Assembly (NCBI RefSeq): GCF_003428625.2
Contig: NZ_QVQT02000004.1
Location: 620,001 to 684,000, forward strand
Reading direction: 5' to 3'
Origin: Paracidobacterium acidisoli
GTDB lineage: Bacteria; Acidobacteriota; Terriglobia; Terriglobales; Acidobacteriaceae
Length of the DNA: 64,000 nucleotides
Shown here: positions 34,792 to 43,871 of the stretch, in pieces
Numbering within the stretch: position 1 is the stretch's first letter
Layout: the number at the start of each line of letters is the position of its first letter
Translations under genes and position numbers: made by a program
The notes under the pieces: generated by a model
What the model saw: the letters and a program-made list of their open reading frames with translations, nothing else
The model's database searches: none
Told to the model about the DNA's origin: nothing

Positions 34792-36132
34792 ATGAAGGTG
34801 GCAGTCAGGACAGAGGATATGGAAGATGCGGCGGCCGGCCGCAAAGAATATTGTCGCGTGCGGCAGCAGACGGAAGATCTCTGCTCGCCGCTCACCCCCG
34901 AAGACATGATGGTGCAGTCCTGCCCCGAGGCCAGCCCTGCCAAATGGCACCTCGCCCACACCACCTGGTTTTTTGAGACCTTTCTCCTCCGCGAATTCCT
35001 GCCCGGCTACCGGTCCTTCCATCCCGACTTTCACTGGCTCTTCAACAGCTACTACAACGGAGTCTCCGATCAGCCGGAGAAGAAGCTGCGTGCATCCTTC
35101 TCCCGTCCCGGCCTCGACGCCATCCTCGAGTACCGCCACTCCATCGATGAGGCCATGGAAGAACTGTCCTCCCTGGAGATCCCCGAGGCGCAGCGCCGTA
35201 CGACCCTCGGCCTGCACCATGAGCAGCAGCATCAGGAGCTGCTGGCGATGGATATCAAGCATGCCTTCTGGAGCAATCCTCTTCGTCCCGCATATCAGCC
35301 CGAGCCTCTCGCCGTGACGAACAATGCAGCCGGCGGCCTTGTCTGGATCGACGCAGACGGCGGTCAGCGAGAGATCGGTTGTCCGGAGACCGGTGAGGGA
35401 AGCGAGCCTTTCTGCTTCGATAACGAGAGGCCGCGCCACCGCGTCTGGGTCGATCCCTTCCGCCTGGCCTCGCGCCCGGCAACCTGTGCCGAGTATTTTG
35501 CCTTCATGCAGGATGGAGGCTATAGCCGGCCGGACCTCTGGCTATCCGAAGGCTGGAATACCGTGCAGAGCGAACGCTGGCGGGCGCCGCTCTACTGGCA
35601 ATGTGACCCCGGCGCCGGAGCCTCGGTCGATGACTGGACCATCTTCACCCTTCGCGGCATGATTCCCCTGCGTCATCTGCTGCAGACACCGGTCTGCCAT
35701 GTCAGCTTCTTTGAGGCAGACGCCTTTGCCCACTGGGCCGGTATGCGCCTGCCCACCGAGGCCGAGTGGGAGGTCGCCGCTGCCGGAACCCTGAAGGAAA
35801 ACGCGCCCATCGCAGGCAATCTGCTCGAAAGCGGTGAGCTTCATCCTCTGCCGGTCAACGGTGCGGGCAGCGCAAAGCACGCGCAGCAGTCACTGGACCA
35901 GCTCTTTGGAGACGTATGGGAGTGGACCGGGAGTGCCTATCTTGGCTATCCCGGCTTTCAGCCGCTCTCCGGCGCGCTCGGAGAGTACAACGGCAAATTC
36001 ATGTGCAATCAGATGGTGCTGCGCGGCGGTTCGGTGGTCACGCCGGCATCTCATATTCGCGCTACCTACCGTAATTTCTTCTCACCCGTAACACGCTGGC
36101 AATTCTCCGGTGTTCGGCTGGCGCATCGCTGA
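34792..36132 (+). CDS. egtB: Ergothioneine biosynthesis protein EgtB (sulfoxide synthase)
   Basis: 446 residues. An N-terminal DinB-like domain holds the iron ligands: His56 in WHLAHTTWF and His143/His147 in HHEQQHQE (HxxxHxE). The C-terminal formylglycine-enzyme-like (FGE/SUMF1) domain has the typical GDVWEWTGSAYLGYPGF and ends QFSGVRLAHR. The enzyme joins trimethylhistidine (hercynine) with a thiol donor. The terminal pattern resembles the acidobacterial type reported to use cysteine instead of gamma-glutamylcysteine, which would fit the absence of egtA/egtC nearby. GGAGGG precedes the ATG; egtD follows 46 bp later. Confidence 0.9.
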   Translation: MKVAVRTEDMEDAAAGRKEYCRVRQQTEDLCSPLTPEDMMVQSCPEASPAKWHLAHTTWFFETFLLREFLPGYRSFHPDFHWLFNSYYNGVSDQPEKKLRASFSRPGLDAILEYRHSIDEAMEELSSLEIPEAQRRTTLGLHHEQQHQELLAMDIKHAFWSNPLRPAYQPEPLAVTNNAAGGLVWIDADGGQREIGCPETGEGSEPFCFDNERPRHRVWVDPFRLASRPATCAEYFAFMQDGGYSRPDLWLSEGWNTVQSERWRAPLYWQCDPGAGASVDDWTIFTLRGMIPLRHLLQTPVCHVSFFEADAFAHWAGMRLPTEAEWEVAAAGTLKENAPIAGNLLESGELHPLPVNGAGSAKHAQQSLDQLFGDVWEWTGSAYLGYPGFQPLSGALGEYNGKFMCNQMVLRGGSVVTPASHIRATYRNFFSPVTRWQFSGVRLAHR

Positions 36133-36178
36133 CATCTCATTACGGAACCCTTTTCTCACGGAGGCAATCAGCCGCGCC

Positions 36179-37153
36179 ATGCACATGACATCTTCTTTGC
36201 CCAGGCTTCCCGAAGCCGCATCCACTCCCATCGGTTCCGAGGTCTGGCGCGGTCTGACGTCATTCCCCAAATCCCTTTCCCCCTGGCTGTTCTATGACGA
36301 GGAGGGTTCGCGGCTCTTCGAGGCCATCACCGAGCTGCCCGAGTACTACCCCACCCGGACCGAACGGGGCATCTTCGCCCGTTATGCCGATGAAATGATT
36401 GCTGCCTGCGGCATGCAGGATCTCACGCTGGTCGAGCTCGGTGCCGGTACCGCCACCAAGACCGGTCTGCTGCTCGAGGCTGCGGTGCGCCGGCAGGGAA
36501 GTCTGGTCTATCACCCCATTGATGTCTCCGAATCGGCCCTCGGCGAAGCCACGCGGCGCATTGAAGCGGAGATCCCCGGCGTGAGTGTGTGTCCCCGCGT
36601 CGCCGATTACACCCAGGGCCTTGGCTCGCTTGATGCCTCTTCAGGGCAGCTGCTGATCCTCTATATCGGATCGAGCATCGGCAATTTTGAGCCGCAGGAG
36701 GCGGTCCGCCTGCTGCGCGGCGTGCGCCGCCAGATCGCTCCCGGCGACCGTCTGCTGCTGGGTGTCGATATGGTCAAGGATCGTGGCACGCTCTGCCGGG
36801 CCTACGACGATGCCGCAGGAGTCACCGCGGCCTTCAACATGAATGTTCTCACCCGGATCAACTGCGAGCTGGGAGCGAGCTTCCGTACGAAGCTCTTCCG
36901 GCACCGCGCGCGATGGAACGAGCAGTACTCGCGCATGGAGATGCATCTCGAAAGCCTGCTGGCGCAGACCGTCGCGATCCCCGCTCTTGATCTCGAGATA
37001 CGCTTTGCCCGCGGTGAGAGCATTCACACCGAAAACAGTTACAAATTCACCGATGCGAGTGTGACTGCGCTGCTCGAACAGGGCGGCTTCCATGTCAGCC
37101 GGTCATGGACCGATGAGGCGGGCTGGTTTGGCGTCTATATGGCAACAGCGTAG
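36179..37153 (+). CDS. egtD: L-histidine N-alpha-methyltransferase EgtD
   Basis: 324 residues from the ATG at 36179, with GGAGG 14 bp upstream; a GTG frame opening at 36110 lies inside egtB. A SAM-binding motif LVELGAGTATKT and IYIGSSIGNFEPQEAV are hallmarks of the EgtD family, with the typical SPKYLYDEEGS-like start SLSPWLFYDEEGSRLFEAIT. It makes hercynine by trimethylating histidine, the substrate for EgtB. Together the two genes suffice for the ergothioneine sulfoxide; the C-S lyase EgtE is not in the window. Confidence 0.9.
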   Translation: MHMTSSLPRLPEAASTPIGSEVWRGLTSFPKSLSPWLFYDEEGSRLFEAITELPEYYPTRTERGIFARYADEMIAACGMQDLTLVELGAGTATKTGLLLEAAVRRQGSLVYHPIDVSESALGEATRRIEAEIPGVSVCPRVADYTQGLGSLDASSGQLLILYIGSSIGNFEPQEAVRLLRGVRRQIAPGDRLLLGVDMVKDRGTLCRAYDDAAGVTAAFNMNVLTRINCELGASFRTKLFRHRARWNEQYSRMEMHLESLLAQTVAIPALDLEIRFARGESIHTENSYKFTDASVTALLEQGGFHVSRSWTDEAGWFGVYMATA

Positions 37154-37170
37154 CCGCCGGTTTTCATCTT

Positions 37171-38460
37171 TCAGCAGAATCTGCGAATCAGCTCACTGCG
37201 TTCGGCAAAGACGGCGGCGTCGTTAAAGCGCCGTCCGTTCGTTGCCGCCTCGCGAATCAGTTCGCGCAGCGTTTTGCGGTCCGATGCGAGCTCCGCAATA
37301 CGCCGGCCGAGCCCCTCCCAGTCATGGATCGCCACAAAGCTGCCCCCTCCGTGGCCGAGCGTCAGGTCCGTGGCGAATTTATTCTCATAGCCCACAATCG
37401 GCGTGCCTGAGATCAGCGATTCAAGCAGACAGCGCGGCGACTCCGGCGTGACGTGCGTAAAGGCCATCATGTGCGCGGCGCGAAGCCGGGCCAGCAGTTG
37501 CGCGCGATCCCTTAGAAAACCCGGCAGGCTGACAATATCGCCCAGCTTCAGCCGTTCGACCTCGGCCTCGGCCTCTTCCCGCAGCGATCCCTCGCCAAAC
37601 CAGACAGCCTCCACCGGTGCGCCGGCGTCGCGTGCGACAGCCACTGCCTTCAGCCAGTCCAGCGGCGCTTTCATTGGGTCCAGACGGCCCGCATAACAAA
37701 GACGGATCTTCTCTGCCGTCTCCACAGTGGCCAGCTTTGCTTCCAGCGTTGTCTGGTCGATTCCGTCTTCCGGCCGCGTATGCACATCGTGAATCAGATG
37801 ATTCTCCCGGCACCACGGCGAATAGACGTGATAGCAATCCGATCCATGCCACAGGCCCAGCGAGCAGCGGCGAATCAGGTACCGGTGATAGGGCTTCATC
37901 AGCGCGGCAATCAGCCGTGCCTTCATCCGCCGCGGGAAGGATGCGTTCTTTGTGACCTCGAGCAGAACTTCGTGCTCCACCCGGTCGGTGTGGATGGCAA
38001 AACGCCGCTTCTGCCGGATCGCCTCCAGGCACGCCACCGCCGCCCAGTCGCCCACCAGTCCGCCGATCGCAAACTGCAGATACCCGCTTTTGCTGATCCG
38101 CTCGCGCAGCAGCTCACGCGTTGCGCGATACTGGCCGGTAAAGGCGCGAAGGCCATATGCCCACGGCAGCGGAACAAAGGTCAGCGAGTTCCGTGAGGCA
38201 ATCTCGGAAACCGGCTTCCACAGGACCGAGGTATTTCCCGCCGCAAGATGCTCGGGAATCACCGGTGCCGCGACCACCACATGGGCAAAGCTGTCCGACC
38301 ACCGGTTGAGCCCGTTGCAGGCCTGCTCCTCGAAGTAGAGGTTGCCGTCAATCTGTCGAAAGGGAACCGGCAGTACAAGCAGCATGGAGCCGTCCTGAAC
38401 GACGGCCTCCTCCTCGAAAACCGGCATCTCCCGGCGAGTCTCACTTCCCTGTGGGCTCAC
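37171..38460 (-). CDS. GT-B-fold glycosyltransferase (family 4-like)
   Basis: 429 residues. The C-terminal half has the GT4 donor-binding region LCYAGRLDPMKAPLDWLKAV and the ESPRCLLESLISGTPIVGYE segment with the conserved E-x7-E pattern. The N-terminal half is a Rossmann-like acceptor domain. Likely transfers a sugar from a nucleotide donor onto an envelope glycan or lipid. The GTG at 38460 is weakly supported; an ATG at 38427 or 38385 (MLLVLPVPF) is possible. It ends 18 bp from the convergent egtD gene. Confidence 0.82.
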   Translation of the reverse strand: MSPQGSETRREMPVFEEEAVVQDGSMLLVLPVPFRQIDGNLYFEEQACNGLNRWSDSFAHVVVAAPVIPEHLAAGNTSVLWKPVSEIASRNSLTFVPLPWAYGLRAFTGQYRATRELLRERISKSGYLQFAIGGLVGDWAAVACLEAIRQKRRFAIHTDRVEHEVLLEVTKNASFPRRMKARLIAALMKPYHRYLIRRCSLGLWHGSDCYHVYSPWCRENHLIHDVHTRPEDGIDQTTLEAKLATVETAEKIRLCYAGRLDPMKAPLDWLKAVAVARDAGAPVEAVWFGEGSLREEAEAEVERLKLGDIVSLPGFLRDRAQLLARLRAAHMMAFTHVTPESPRCLLESLISGTPIVGYENKFATDLTLGHGGGSFVAIHDWEGLGRRIAELASDRKTLRELIREAATNGRRFNDAAVFAERSELIRRFC

Positions 38461-38623
38461 GCTGCCAGTGTACCGTGGCGATTGTCTATGCCGTGTCAGA
38501 ATCTGTCGCGAGACCGCGTCTCAGCCGGGGAAAGACAGCGCTCGATTTTCATCGGAAAAATGGCCGGATCATACCGTCCACATATTCGGAAAACCCGTCA
38601 GTCGCTTACAGCATTACCGATTC

Positions 38624-40201
38624 TCACAGCGTTATCGATTCCTGGTACTCGCCGAAGACACTCCGCAATGTCGAAGTGATCTCGCCGACGGTCGCACAGC
38701 TCTCTGCCGCCTCAAGGATCGACGGCATCAGATTACCGCCGTTGCGAGCATGCTCCCTGACCCGGTCCAGTGCGGATTGCCAGCGCCCGGCGTCGCGCCG
38801 CTGGCGCAGAGCCCGCACGCGCTCCACCTGCCGCCGCTCCAGCGTCTCGTCAATTCTCTGGATCGGAACCGGCGGCTCTTCTTCCCGGCTGAAGCGGTTC
38901 ACGCCCACCACCACGGCCTCGCCCGAGTCGATGGCCTGCTGATATGCATAGGCCGCGTTCTGAATCTCCTGCTGCACCCATCCGCGTTCAATGGCGCGCA
39001 GCATGCCGCCCATCGCCTCGATGCGGTCGAAATAATCCTGCACCTGCCGTTCCATCTGCATCGTCATCGCCTCAATGCAGTACGACCCCGCCAGCGGGTC
39101 AACGGTCTGCGCCACGCCGCTTTCGCATGCAATCATCTGCTGCGTGCGCAGAGCGATTCGCGCCGCCTCCTCTGTCGGCAGCGCCAGTGCCTCGTCGTAC
39201 CCGTTCGTATGCAGCGACTGCGTGCCGCCCAGCACCGCCGCCATCGCCTGCACCGCCGTGCGCACAATATTGTTCTCCGGCTGCTGCGCAGTCAGCGTCG
39301 AGCCCGCTGTCTGCGCGTGAAAGCGAAGCATCCACGAGCGCGGATTTTTCGCGCCGAAACCCTCGCGCATCCGGCGCGCCCACACGCGCCGTGCGCAGCG
39401 GAACTTGGCAACCTCTTCCAGAAAGTGATTGTGGGCGTTGAAAAAGAACGACAGCCGCGGTGCAAAGCGGTCCAGATCGAGCCCCGCATCGAGCGCCGCC
39501 TGCACATAGGTCATGCCGTTGGCCAGGGTAAAGGCTACTTCCTGCGCCGCCGTCGATCCCGCCTCGCGCATGTGGTAACCGGAGATGGAGATCGTGTTCC
39601 ACTCCGGCACCTGCTCGCTCGCCCACGCGAACATATCGGTGACGATGCGCATCGCGTGCCGAATGGGAAAGATATACGTTCCGCGCGCAATGTACTCTTT
39701 CAGGATGTCGTTCTGCACCGTCCCGGAGAGCCTGCTCACATCGGCTCCCGCCCGCTTCGCCACAGCGATATAGAGCGCGAGCAGAATACTCGCCGTCGCG
39801 TTTATCGTCATCGAGGTCGAGATGTGGTCGAGGGCGATGCCGTCGAACAGGCGCTCCATGTCCTCGATCGAATCGATCGCGACACCCACCCTGCCCACCT
39901 CGCCCAGCGCCATCGCATCGTCGGAGTCGTAGCCAATCTGTGTCGGCAGATCGAAGGCGACCGACAATCCCGCCGTTCCGCTTGCCAGCAGAAACTTATA
40001 GCGGCGGTTGCTCTCCTCCGCGTCTCCCATCCCTGCGTACTGCCGCATCGTCCACAGCCGGCCCCGGTACATCGTGGGCTGAATGCCGCGCGTGAACGGA
40101 TACTCTCCCGGATAGCCGAGATCCCGCTCCGCATCGAAGCCGGCCGCGTCCAGATCTTCCGCCGTATACACATGCTTCGGGATGTTGTCGTCGGCAGGCA
40201 T
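38624..40201 (-). CDS. Methylmalonyl-CoA mutase large-subunit-type protein (no B12 domain)
   Basis: 525 residues, the CoA-binding TIM-barrel part only. Signatures: [36 protein letters not shown], and [17 protein letters not shown]. Tyr55 and Arg173 align with Tyr89 and Arg207 of the classical mutase, the residues that select methylmalonyl-CoA; this argues against isobutyryl-CoA mutase, which carries Phe and Gln there. The B12-binding domain is missing, so a separate small subunit must exist elsewhere. Reversibly interconverts methylmalonyl-CoA and succinyl-CoA with adenosylcobalamin. A near-leaderless start is possible (TACAAT at 40218-40213). Confidence 0.88.
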   Translation of the reverse strand: MPADDNIPKHVYTAEDLDAAGFDAERDLGYPGEYPFTRGIQPTMYRGRLWTMRQYAGMGDAEESNRRYKFLLASGTAGLSVAFDLPTQIGYDSDDAMALGEVGRVGVAIDSIEDMERLFDGIALDHISTSMTINATASILLALYIAVAKRAGADVSRLSGTVQNDILKEYIARGTYIFPIRHAMRIVTDMFAWASEQVPEWNTISISGYHMREAGSTAAQEVAFTLANGMTYVQAALDAGLDLDRFAPRLSFFFNAHNHFLEEVAKFRCARRVWARRMREGFGAKNPRSWMLRFHAQTAGSTLTAQQPENNIVRTAVQAMAAVLGGTQSLHTNGYDEALALPTEEAARIALRTQQMIACESGVAQTVDPLAGSYCIEAMTMQMERQVQDYFDRIEAMGGMLRAIERGWVQQEIQNAAYAYQQAIDSGEAVVVGVNRFSREEEPPVPIQRIDETLERRQVERVRALRQRRDAGRWQSALDRVREHARNGGNLMPSILEAAESCATVGEITSTLRSVFGEYQESITL

Positions 40202-40255
40202 GAGAACTGCTTATTGTAGCGGGACGCCGGCGTTCCGGTGCACCGGGAAACAACC

Positions 40256-40284
40256 TTGTCATCGTGTCAGATTCAGTGCATGAT
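40256..40284 (+). promoter_or_regulatory. Candidate sigma-70 promoter of the phosphoesterase gene
   Basis: TTGTCA (40256-40261), 17-bp spacer, CATGAT (40279-40284). Predicted start near 40291, giving a ~25-nt leader with AGGAAA before the ATG at 40316. Confidence 0.5.
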
Positions 40285-40315
40285 GATCTCCCCCGGTGCG
40301 CGGAAAGGAAAATTC

Positions 40316-41728
40316 ATGCCTGATCCCATTGAACACGTGATCGTCCTGATGCTGGAGAACCAGTCTTTCGACCGCATGGTCGGCCTTACCCCTGACGTAG
40401 ACGGGGTAAACCCGCAGGCACTGCATTCCAATCCGGATTCGATTACCGGACAGCCGGTTTTGCAGAACCTCTCCACGCAGCCGCGCATGGATTTCGATCC
40501 GCCTCATGACTATGACGACGTTATTACGCAGATTCAGGGAACCGGGCAGCCCTGTTCCGGCTTCGTCAATGCATTCCTTCGCAACAATCCGAAGGGCAAC
40601 GCCGGCGAAGTCATGGCTTATTACGACAGCTCCCTCCTGCCTTCGCTTGGAGCGCTCGCCCGAGAGTTCGTCACCTGCGACCGCTGGTTCTCCTCGGTTC
40701 CTGGTCCCACCTGGCCGAACCGCTTTTTCCTGAACAGCGGAACCTCCCTGGGGCACATCGACATGCCGAGCCTCGCTCACTTCGATCCCGCCGTTCATCT
40801 GTATAACCAGCCAACCGTCTTCGAGCGTCTTTCGGAGGCAAATAAGAGCTGGCGCATTTACTTTCACGATTTTTCGCAGACAACGCTGATGATCCGTCAG
40901 GAGCTCTACGCTCTGAACTACCGTTACATGCCTTCGTTCTATCTGGATTGTGAAGACGAAGCGAACTTTCCTCAGTACACATTCATCGAGCCGAAGTTTT
41001 TCTGGCCCGGCGAAAATGATCAGCACCCCGTCAGCGACATACGTCGCGGAGATGCCCTGATAGCAAGTGTCTACAACGCAATTCGCAAAAACGAAAAGCT
41101 GTGGAGCAGCTCGCTGCTGGTCATCCTTTACGACGAGCACGGCGGCTTTTACGACCACATCGACCCGCGCGATCCCGCCTTCAGAAAAACCGCCGTTCCA
41201 CCGGACAGTCATCAGACGCCGGAGCATTTCGCCTTTGATCTTTATGGATTGCGCGTGCCCGCCGTGCTGGTGTCCCCGCTTCTGGATCACGGCGTTCTTC
41301 ATGGTGTGTACGACCACACCAGCCTTCTGCAGTACCTCACGCAAAAGTGGGGTCTGGGACCGCTCGGTGCCCGCACTGCCGCCGCAAAGAGCTTTGCCGA
41401 TGAGCTGGTCTGGCGATCCGCTCCGCGCGATCAAACCACGCAGGCGCTCAGCGTGGTGCAGGTGCCTGAAGATCCGAAGCCAACCGGTCTGAGCGAGCAT
41501 CAGCAGGCGCTCGTGTCGTACAGCAGATACCTCGAATCAAAGATGGCCGGCGAAAAGGTGCCCGGTCCTGACAGGCAGAACTTTCTGCAGCAGGTTGGAG
41601 AGCGCCTTCTTTCCGCTGTTGAAGATGTCGCGAACCACGGACCGGTGGCCGCCGAAAGACTGCGCCTCTATCTGAACTCCCGGGGCGCGCAGCTTCCACC
41701 ATCCACTCCTGCAGCGCCCCCGCAATAA
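40316..41728 (+). CDS. Phosphoesterase / phospholipase C-type protein
   Basis: 470 residues from the ATG at 40316 with AGGAAA upstream. The N-terminal IEHVIVLMLENQSFDRMVG is the phosphoesterase family opening (Glu-Asn metal site), with FVTCDRWFSSVPGPTWPNR and VILYDEHGGFYDHIDP as further metal-binding segments of acid-phosphatase/phospholipase C proteins. No signal peptide or membrane segment is seen, so export is uncertain. The C-terminal ~70 residues are variable. Faces a class 3 lipase on the opposite strand 35 bp away. Confidence 0.85.
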   Translation: MPDPIEHVIVLMLENQSFDRMVGLTPDVDGVNPQALHSNPDSITGQPVLQNLSTQPRMDFDPPHDYDDVITQIQGTGQPCSGFVNAFLRNNPKGNAGEVMAYYDSSLLPSLGALAREFVTCDRWFSSVPGPTWPNRFFLNSGTSLGHIDMPSLAHFDPAVHLYNQPTVFERLSEANKSWRIYFHDFSQTTLMIRQELYALNYRYMPSFYLDCEDEANFPQYTFIEPKFFWPGENDQHPVSDIRRGDALIASVYNAIRKNEKLWSSSLLVILYDEHGGFYDHIDPRDPAFRKTAVPPDSHQTPEHFAFDLYGLRVPAVLVSPLLDHGVLHGVYDHTSLLQYLTQKWGLGPLGARTAAAKSFADELVWRSAPRDQTTQALSVVQVPEDPKPTGLSEHQQALVSYSRYLESKMAGEKVPGPDRQNFLQQVGERLLSAVEDVANHGPVAAERLRLYLNSRGAQLPPSTPAAPPQ

Positions 41729-41763
41729 GCCGCCGTACTCCGCCCGTACTCGCTGCCCTGAGC

Positions 41764-42642
41764 TTAAGGCGCAGGGGTAGCAGTGGGCACGCGCGTCACG
41801 GTCGCCGTGATATCCACCGGAGCGGGAGCAGGAGCCTGTGCCGTCACCGGCGGCTGATACTTCTGCAGACCTGCCAGATACGTCGTCAGATGATGCGCAT
41901 AGGTAATATCGAGCGGCTTAAAGCCGCCATGCACCAGGATCTCCGTGCCCACGTGCTCATAGGGCGGCGGCAGCGGCACCTGAGGAACCGCGTCCATGAA
42001 GTTCACGATGCGGAAGCTGCCCGGAACCCACTGGTTGAAGGTCCTCGCAAAGACCGGGTCAGTGGTCCGCGGACCGGCAAAGGTGATCATCTGTGGCGTC
42101 GGCTTCAGTCCGGAGTGCCGCACGATATCGAAGGCGGCCAGCACGGCGAGCGCGCCTCCCAGGCTGTGCCCGGTGACGAAGATCTGCTGCGCGCCCGTGC
42201 AGGGAGCCGCGGCAAGCAGTTGCAGAATGCTGTCGCGGATCTGCTCGTAGACGATCTGAAATCCCATATGAGCGAGACCTGCGCCGGGCTCGGGCAGATA
42301 CGGCAGCGGCGCGGCATCGAAATCTCCCAGCCACTCCCAGATCGTCTTCGTTCCCCGGATCGCGACGATGACGGACTTCAGCGGATCGTTCCAGGCAATC
42401 AGCCCGAAGATGCTGCTCTCCGATACCGCGGCATTCGCAATCCGCTGCTGGTCCGCCTGTGCCTGCGCCATCGCCTGAGCGCCTTTACTGGCATCGGCTT
42501 TAATCGTGTCCACCATGACGTAGCCCTCCGGAAGGGCGAGCGGAGGAGCAGGGACGCTCATGACCAGGTAAGCAGCATTCGCTGCCGGATACATGGTGTT
42601 GAGCACAAAATTCTTATCGAACGCTGGAGCGGCCATATTCAC
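41764..42642 (-). CDS. Class 3 lipase-like alpha/beta hydrolase
   Basis: 292 residues. The catalytic triad is visible: Ser160 in VTGHSLGGALA (GHSLG), Asp217 in NFMDAVPQVP, and a His in YAHHLTTYL near 250. VIVAIRGTKTIWEWLGDF is typical of the lipase class 3 family, with the flap region before it. The C-terminal ~35 residues are Pro/Ala/Thr-rich. No clear signal peptide. Likely cleaves acylglycerols or related esters. Gene is isolated between the phosphoesterase (convergent) and a small membrane protein gene. Confidence 0.85.
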   Translation of the reverse strand: MNMAAPAFDKNFVLNTMYPAANAAYLVMSVPAPPLALPEGYVMVDTIKADASKGAQAMAQAQADQQRIANAAVSESSIFGLIAWNDPLKSVIVAIRGTKTIWEWLGDFDAAPLPYLPEPGAGLAHMGFQIVYEQIRDSILQLLAAAPCTGAQQIFVTGHSLGGALAVLAAFDIVRHSGLKPTPQMITFAGPRTTDPVFARTFNQWVPGSFRIVNFMDAVPQVPLPPPYEHVGTEILVHGGFKPLDITYAHHLTTYLAGLQKYQPPVTAQAPAPAPVDITATVTRVPTATPAP

Positions 42643-42803
42643 CTCGTTCGGAACGGGCCTGAGTGGGGGAAGAGCACCGGAGCGTGGAGTCCGGTCCGCA
42701 CCGAGTTAGTCGATTTCTGCAGAATAGTGTGCCCGGCAGGCAGCCTGTTGCAAGTAAATTTCCGGAAAGTATTGCGGGTAGCTCCAGGGAAAGAAGGAAG
42801 GAT

Positions 42804-43289
42804 TTATTTTGCCCGACGGTGGCCCGTCCGGCTTTTTCTTCTCGCCCGTGCAAAAGAGCTGACGGTGAAATAGAAGAAGATCACCGCGCAGACCGCATAA
42901 AGCAGAAACTTGCGGTGATCGGGCCCGGCCACGGCGTCATGATGGAACTTCCAGCCGTTGCCGATGAAATAAATCGTGAACAGGCCGAAAAAAAGGCCGG
43001 TAACTTCAAGCCACAGCACGCCGGTGGCATGTGCGAACGGATTCCACAATGCGCGGCCGAACTGCCGTGCGCCCCGCGCCGCTGCCTGCCTGGTCGAGCG
43101 TATCTTTTCCTGTCCGTTGACCCGGACCTGTCCGGACATTCGGGGCTCGAACTCCTGCTGTGTATATGCCCGGGGATCGGGGTGGCCATTTTTTATGCCG
43201 GAAGAAGGCTGCAGCGCTCGCTCGCGCAGCATATTGGCCGCAATGCGCGTTCCCGCACCCAGCACCCGGCCGACACGCTTCGGCTCCAT
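42804..43289 (-). CDS. Hypothetical protein with two membrane segments
   Basis: 161 residues. A basic hydrophilic N-terminal ~90 residues precede two transmembrane segments (about 91-110 and 128-146) joined by a short His-rich loop (WKFHHDAVAGPDHRK), ending in a basic tail. The HH...DH pattern might bind a metal. No recognised family. It is separated from neighbours on both sides by gaps of 160 bp or more, so it is probably monocistronic. Confidence 0.55.
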   Translation of the reverse strand: MEPKRVGRVLGAGTRIAANMLRERALQPSSGIKNGHPDPRAYTQQEFEPRMSGQVRVNGQEKIRSTRQAAARGARQFGRALWNPFAHATGVLWLEVTGLFFGLFTIYFIGNGWKFHHDAVAGPDHRKFLLYAVCAVIFFYFTVSSFARARRKSRTGHRRAK

Positions 43290-43452
43290 GAAAAAAGTTT
43301 ACGGCATTCCCGGTACGGCATGTCCGGGCCGGATGGAAAGAAAGTTTCTCCGGATACGAAGGTTCGGTTTGCAGACCGGCAACATCCAAAGTTAAGGTAG
43401 GGTTCAGCGGGCTTCTGCGCCGCGGTCGGGCGCAGGGGAATCGAGGTCACAT

Positions 43453-43743
43453 TTGAATCAAAAACTACGCAGGCTCGTCCAGCAACTTGGAGAAGCGATC
43501 CACGAGACGGTATCGGAGTCGGAACAGATAGCTGGTGTCGTTGCCGACATAAAAAAACAGGGGTTTGAAGTGCTGCTGATGCTGGAAGCCACGATCGGTC
43601 TCAATGAAGTGGAGCAGCAACCGGGCGGCGCTGGAATGCCATCGAATGCACAACAGGATGAAGACGGCACATTTAGCGAGCACGATGTGAGTTTTCTGAA
43701 GTCGCTGCGCATTTCTGTCGCCAGCGATGAGGGAAAAGCCTGA
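43453..43743 (+). CDS. Small protein upstream of glgC (function unknown)
   Basis: 96 residues with a TTG start. The N-terminal ~60 residues are regular, predicted helical (LRRLVQQLGEAIHETVSESE, then VADIKKQGFEVLLMLEATIG) and look conserved in type; the rest is Asp/Glu-rich. It lies 128 bp before glgC on the same strand. No cofactor or DNA motif. A regulator or adaptor for the following gene is possible, but this is positional inference only. The rare TTG start suggests low expression. Confidence 0.55.
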   Translation: MNQKLRRLVQQLGEAIHETVSESEQIAGVVADIKKQGFEVLLMLEATIGLNEVEQQPGGAGMPSNAQQDEDGTFSEHDVSFLKSLRISVASDEGKA

Positions 43744-43871
43744 ACAAGTCCTGTGGGCCTGTCATAAACGCATAATCTGGAAGCTGTGGTAGTATCGGGC
43801 GTTCCCGGCGGGCGCTCCGGAAACAAAGATTCACGCCGCCGGCAAATGGAAGCGAGAGGCCGGATCACCCG

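Noticed and set aside
38468-40219. Very long plus-strand frame (583 codons) opposite the methylmalonyl-CoA mutase
   Set aside because: Antisense shadow of a GC-rich gene: its protein has no domain or signal peptide and is dominated by Arg, His and Gln, while the minus strand shows an unambiguous mutase.
40259-41500. Minus-strand frame of 413 codons opposite the phosphoesterase
   Set aside because: Shadow frame; the plus strand carries the ENQSFD and DEHGGF metal motifs of the family.
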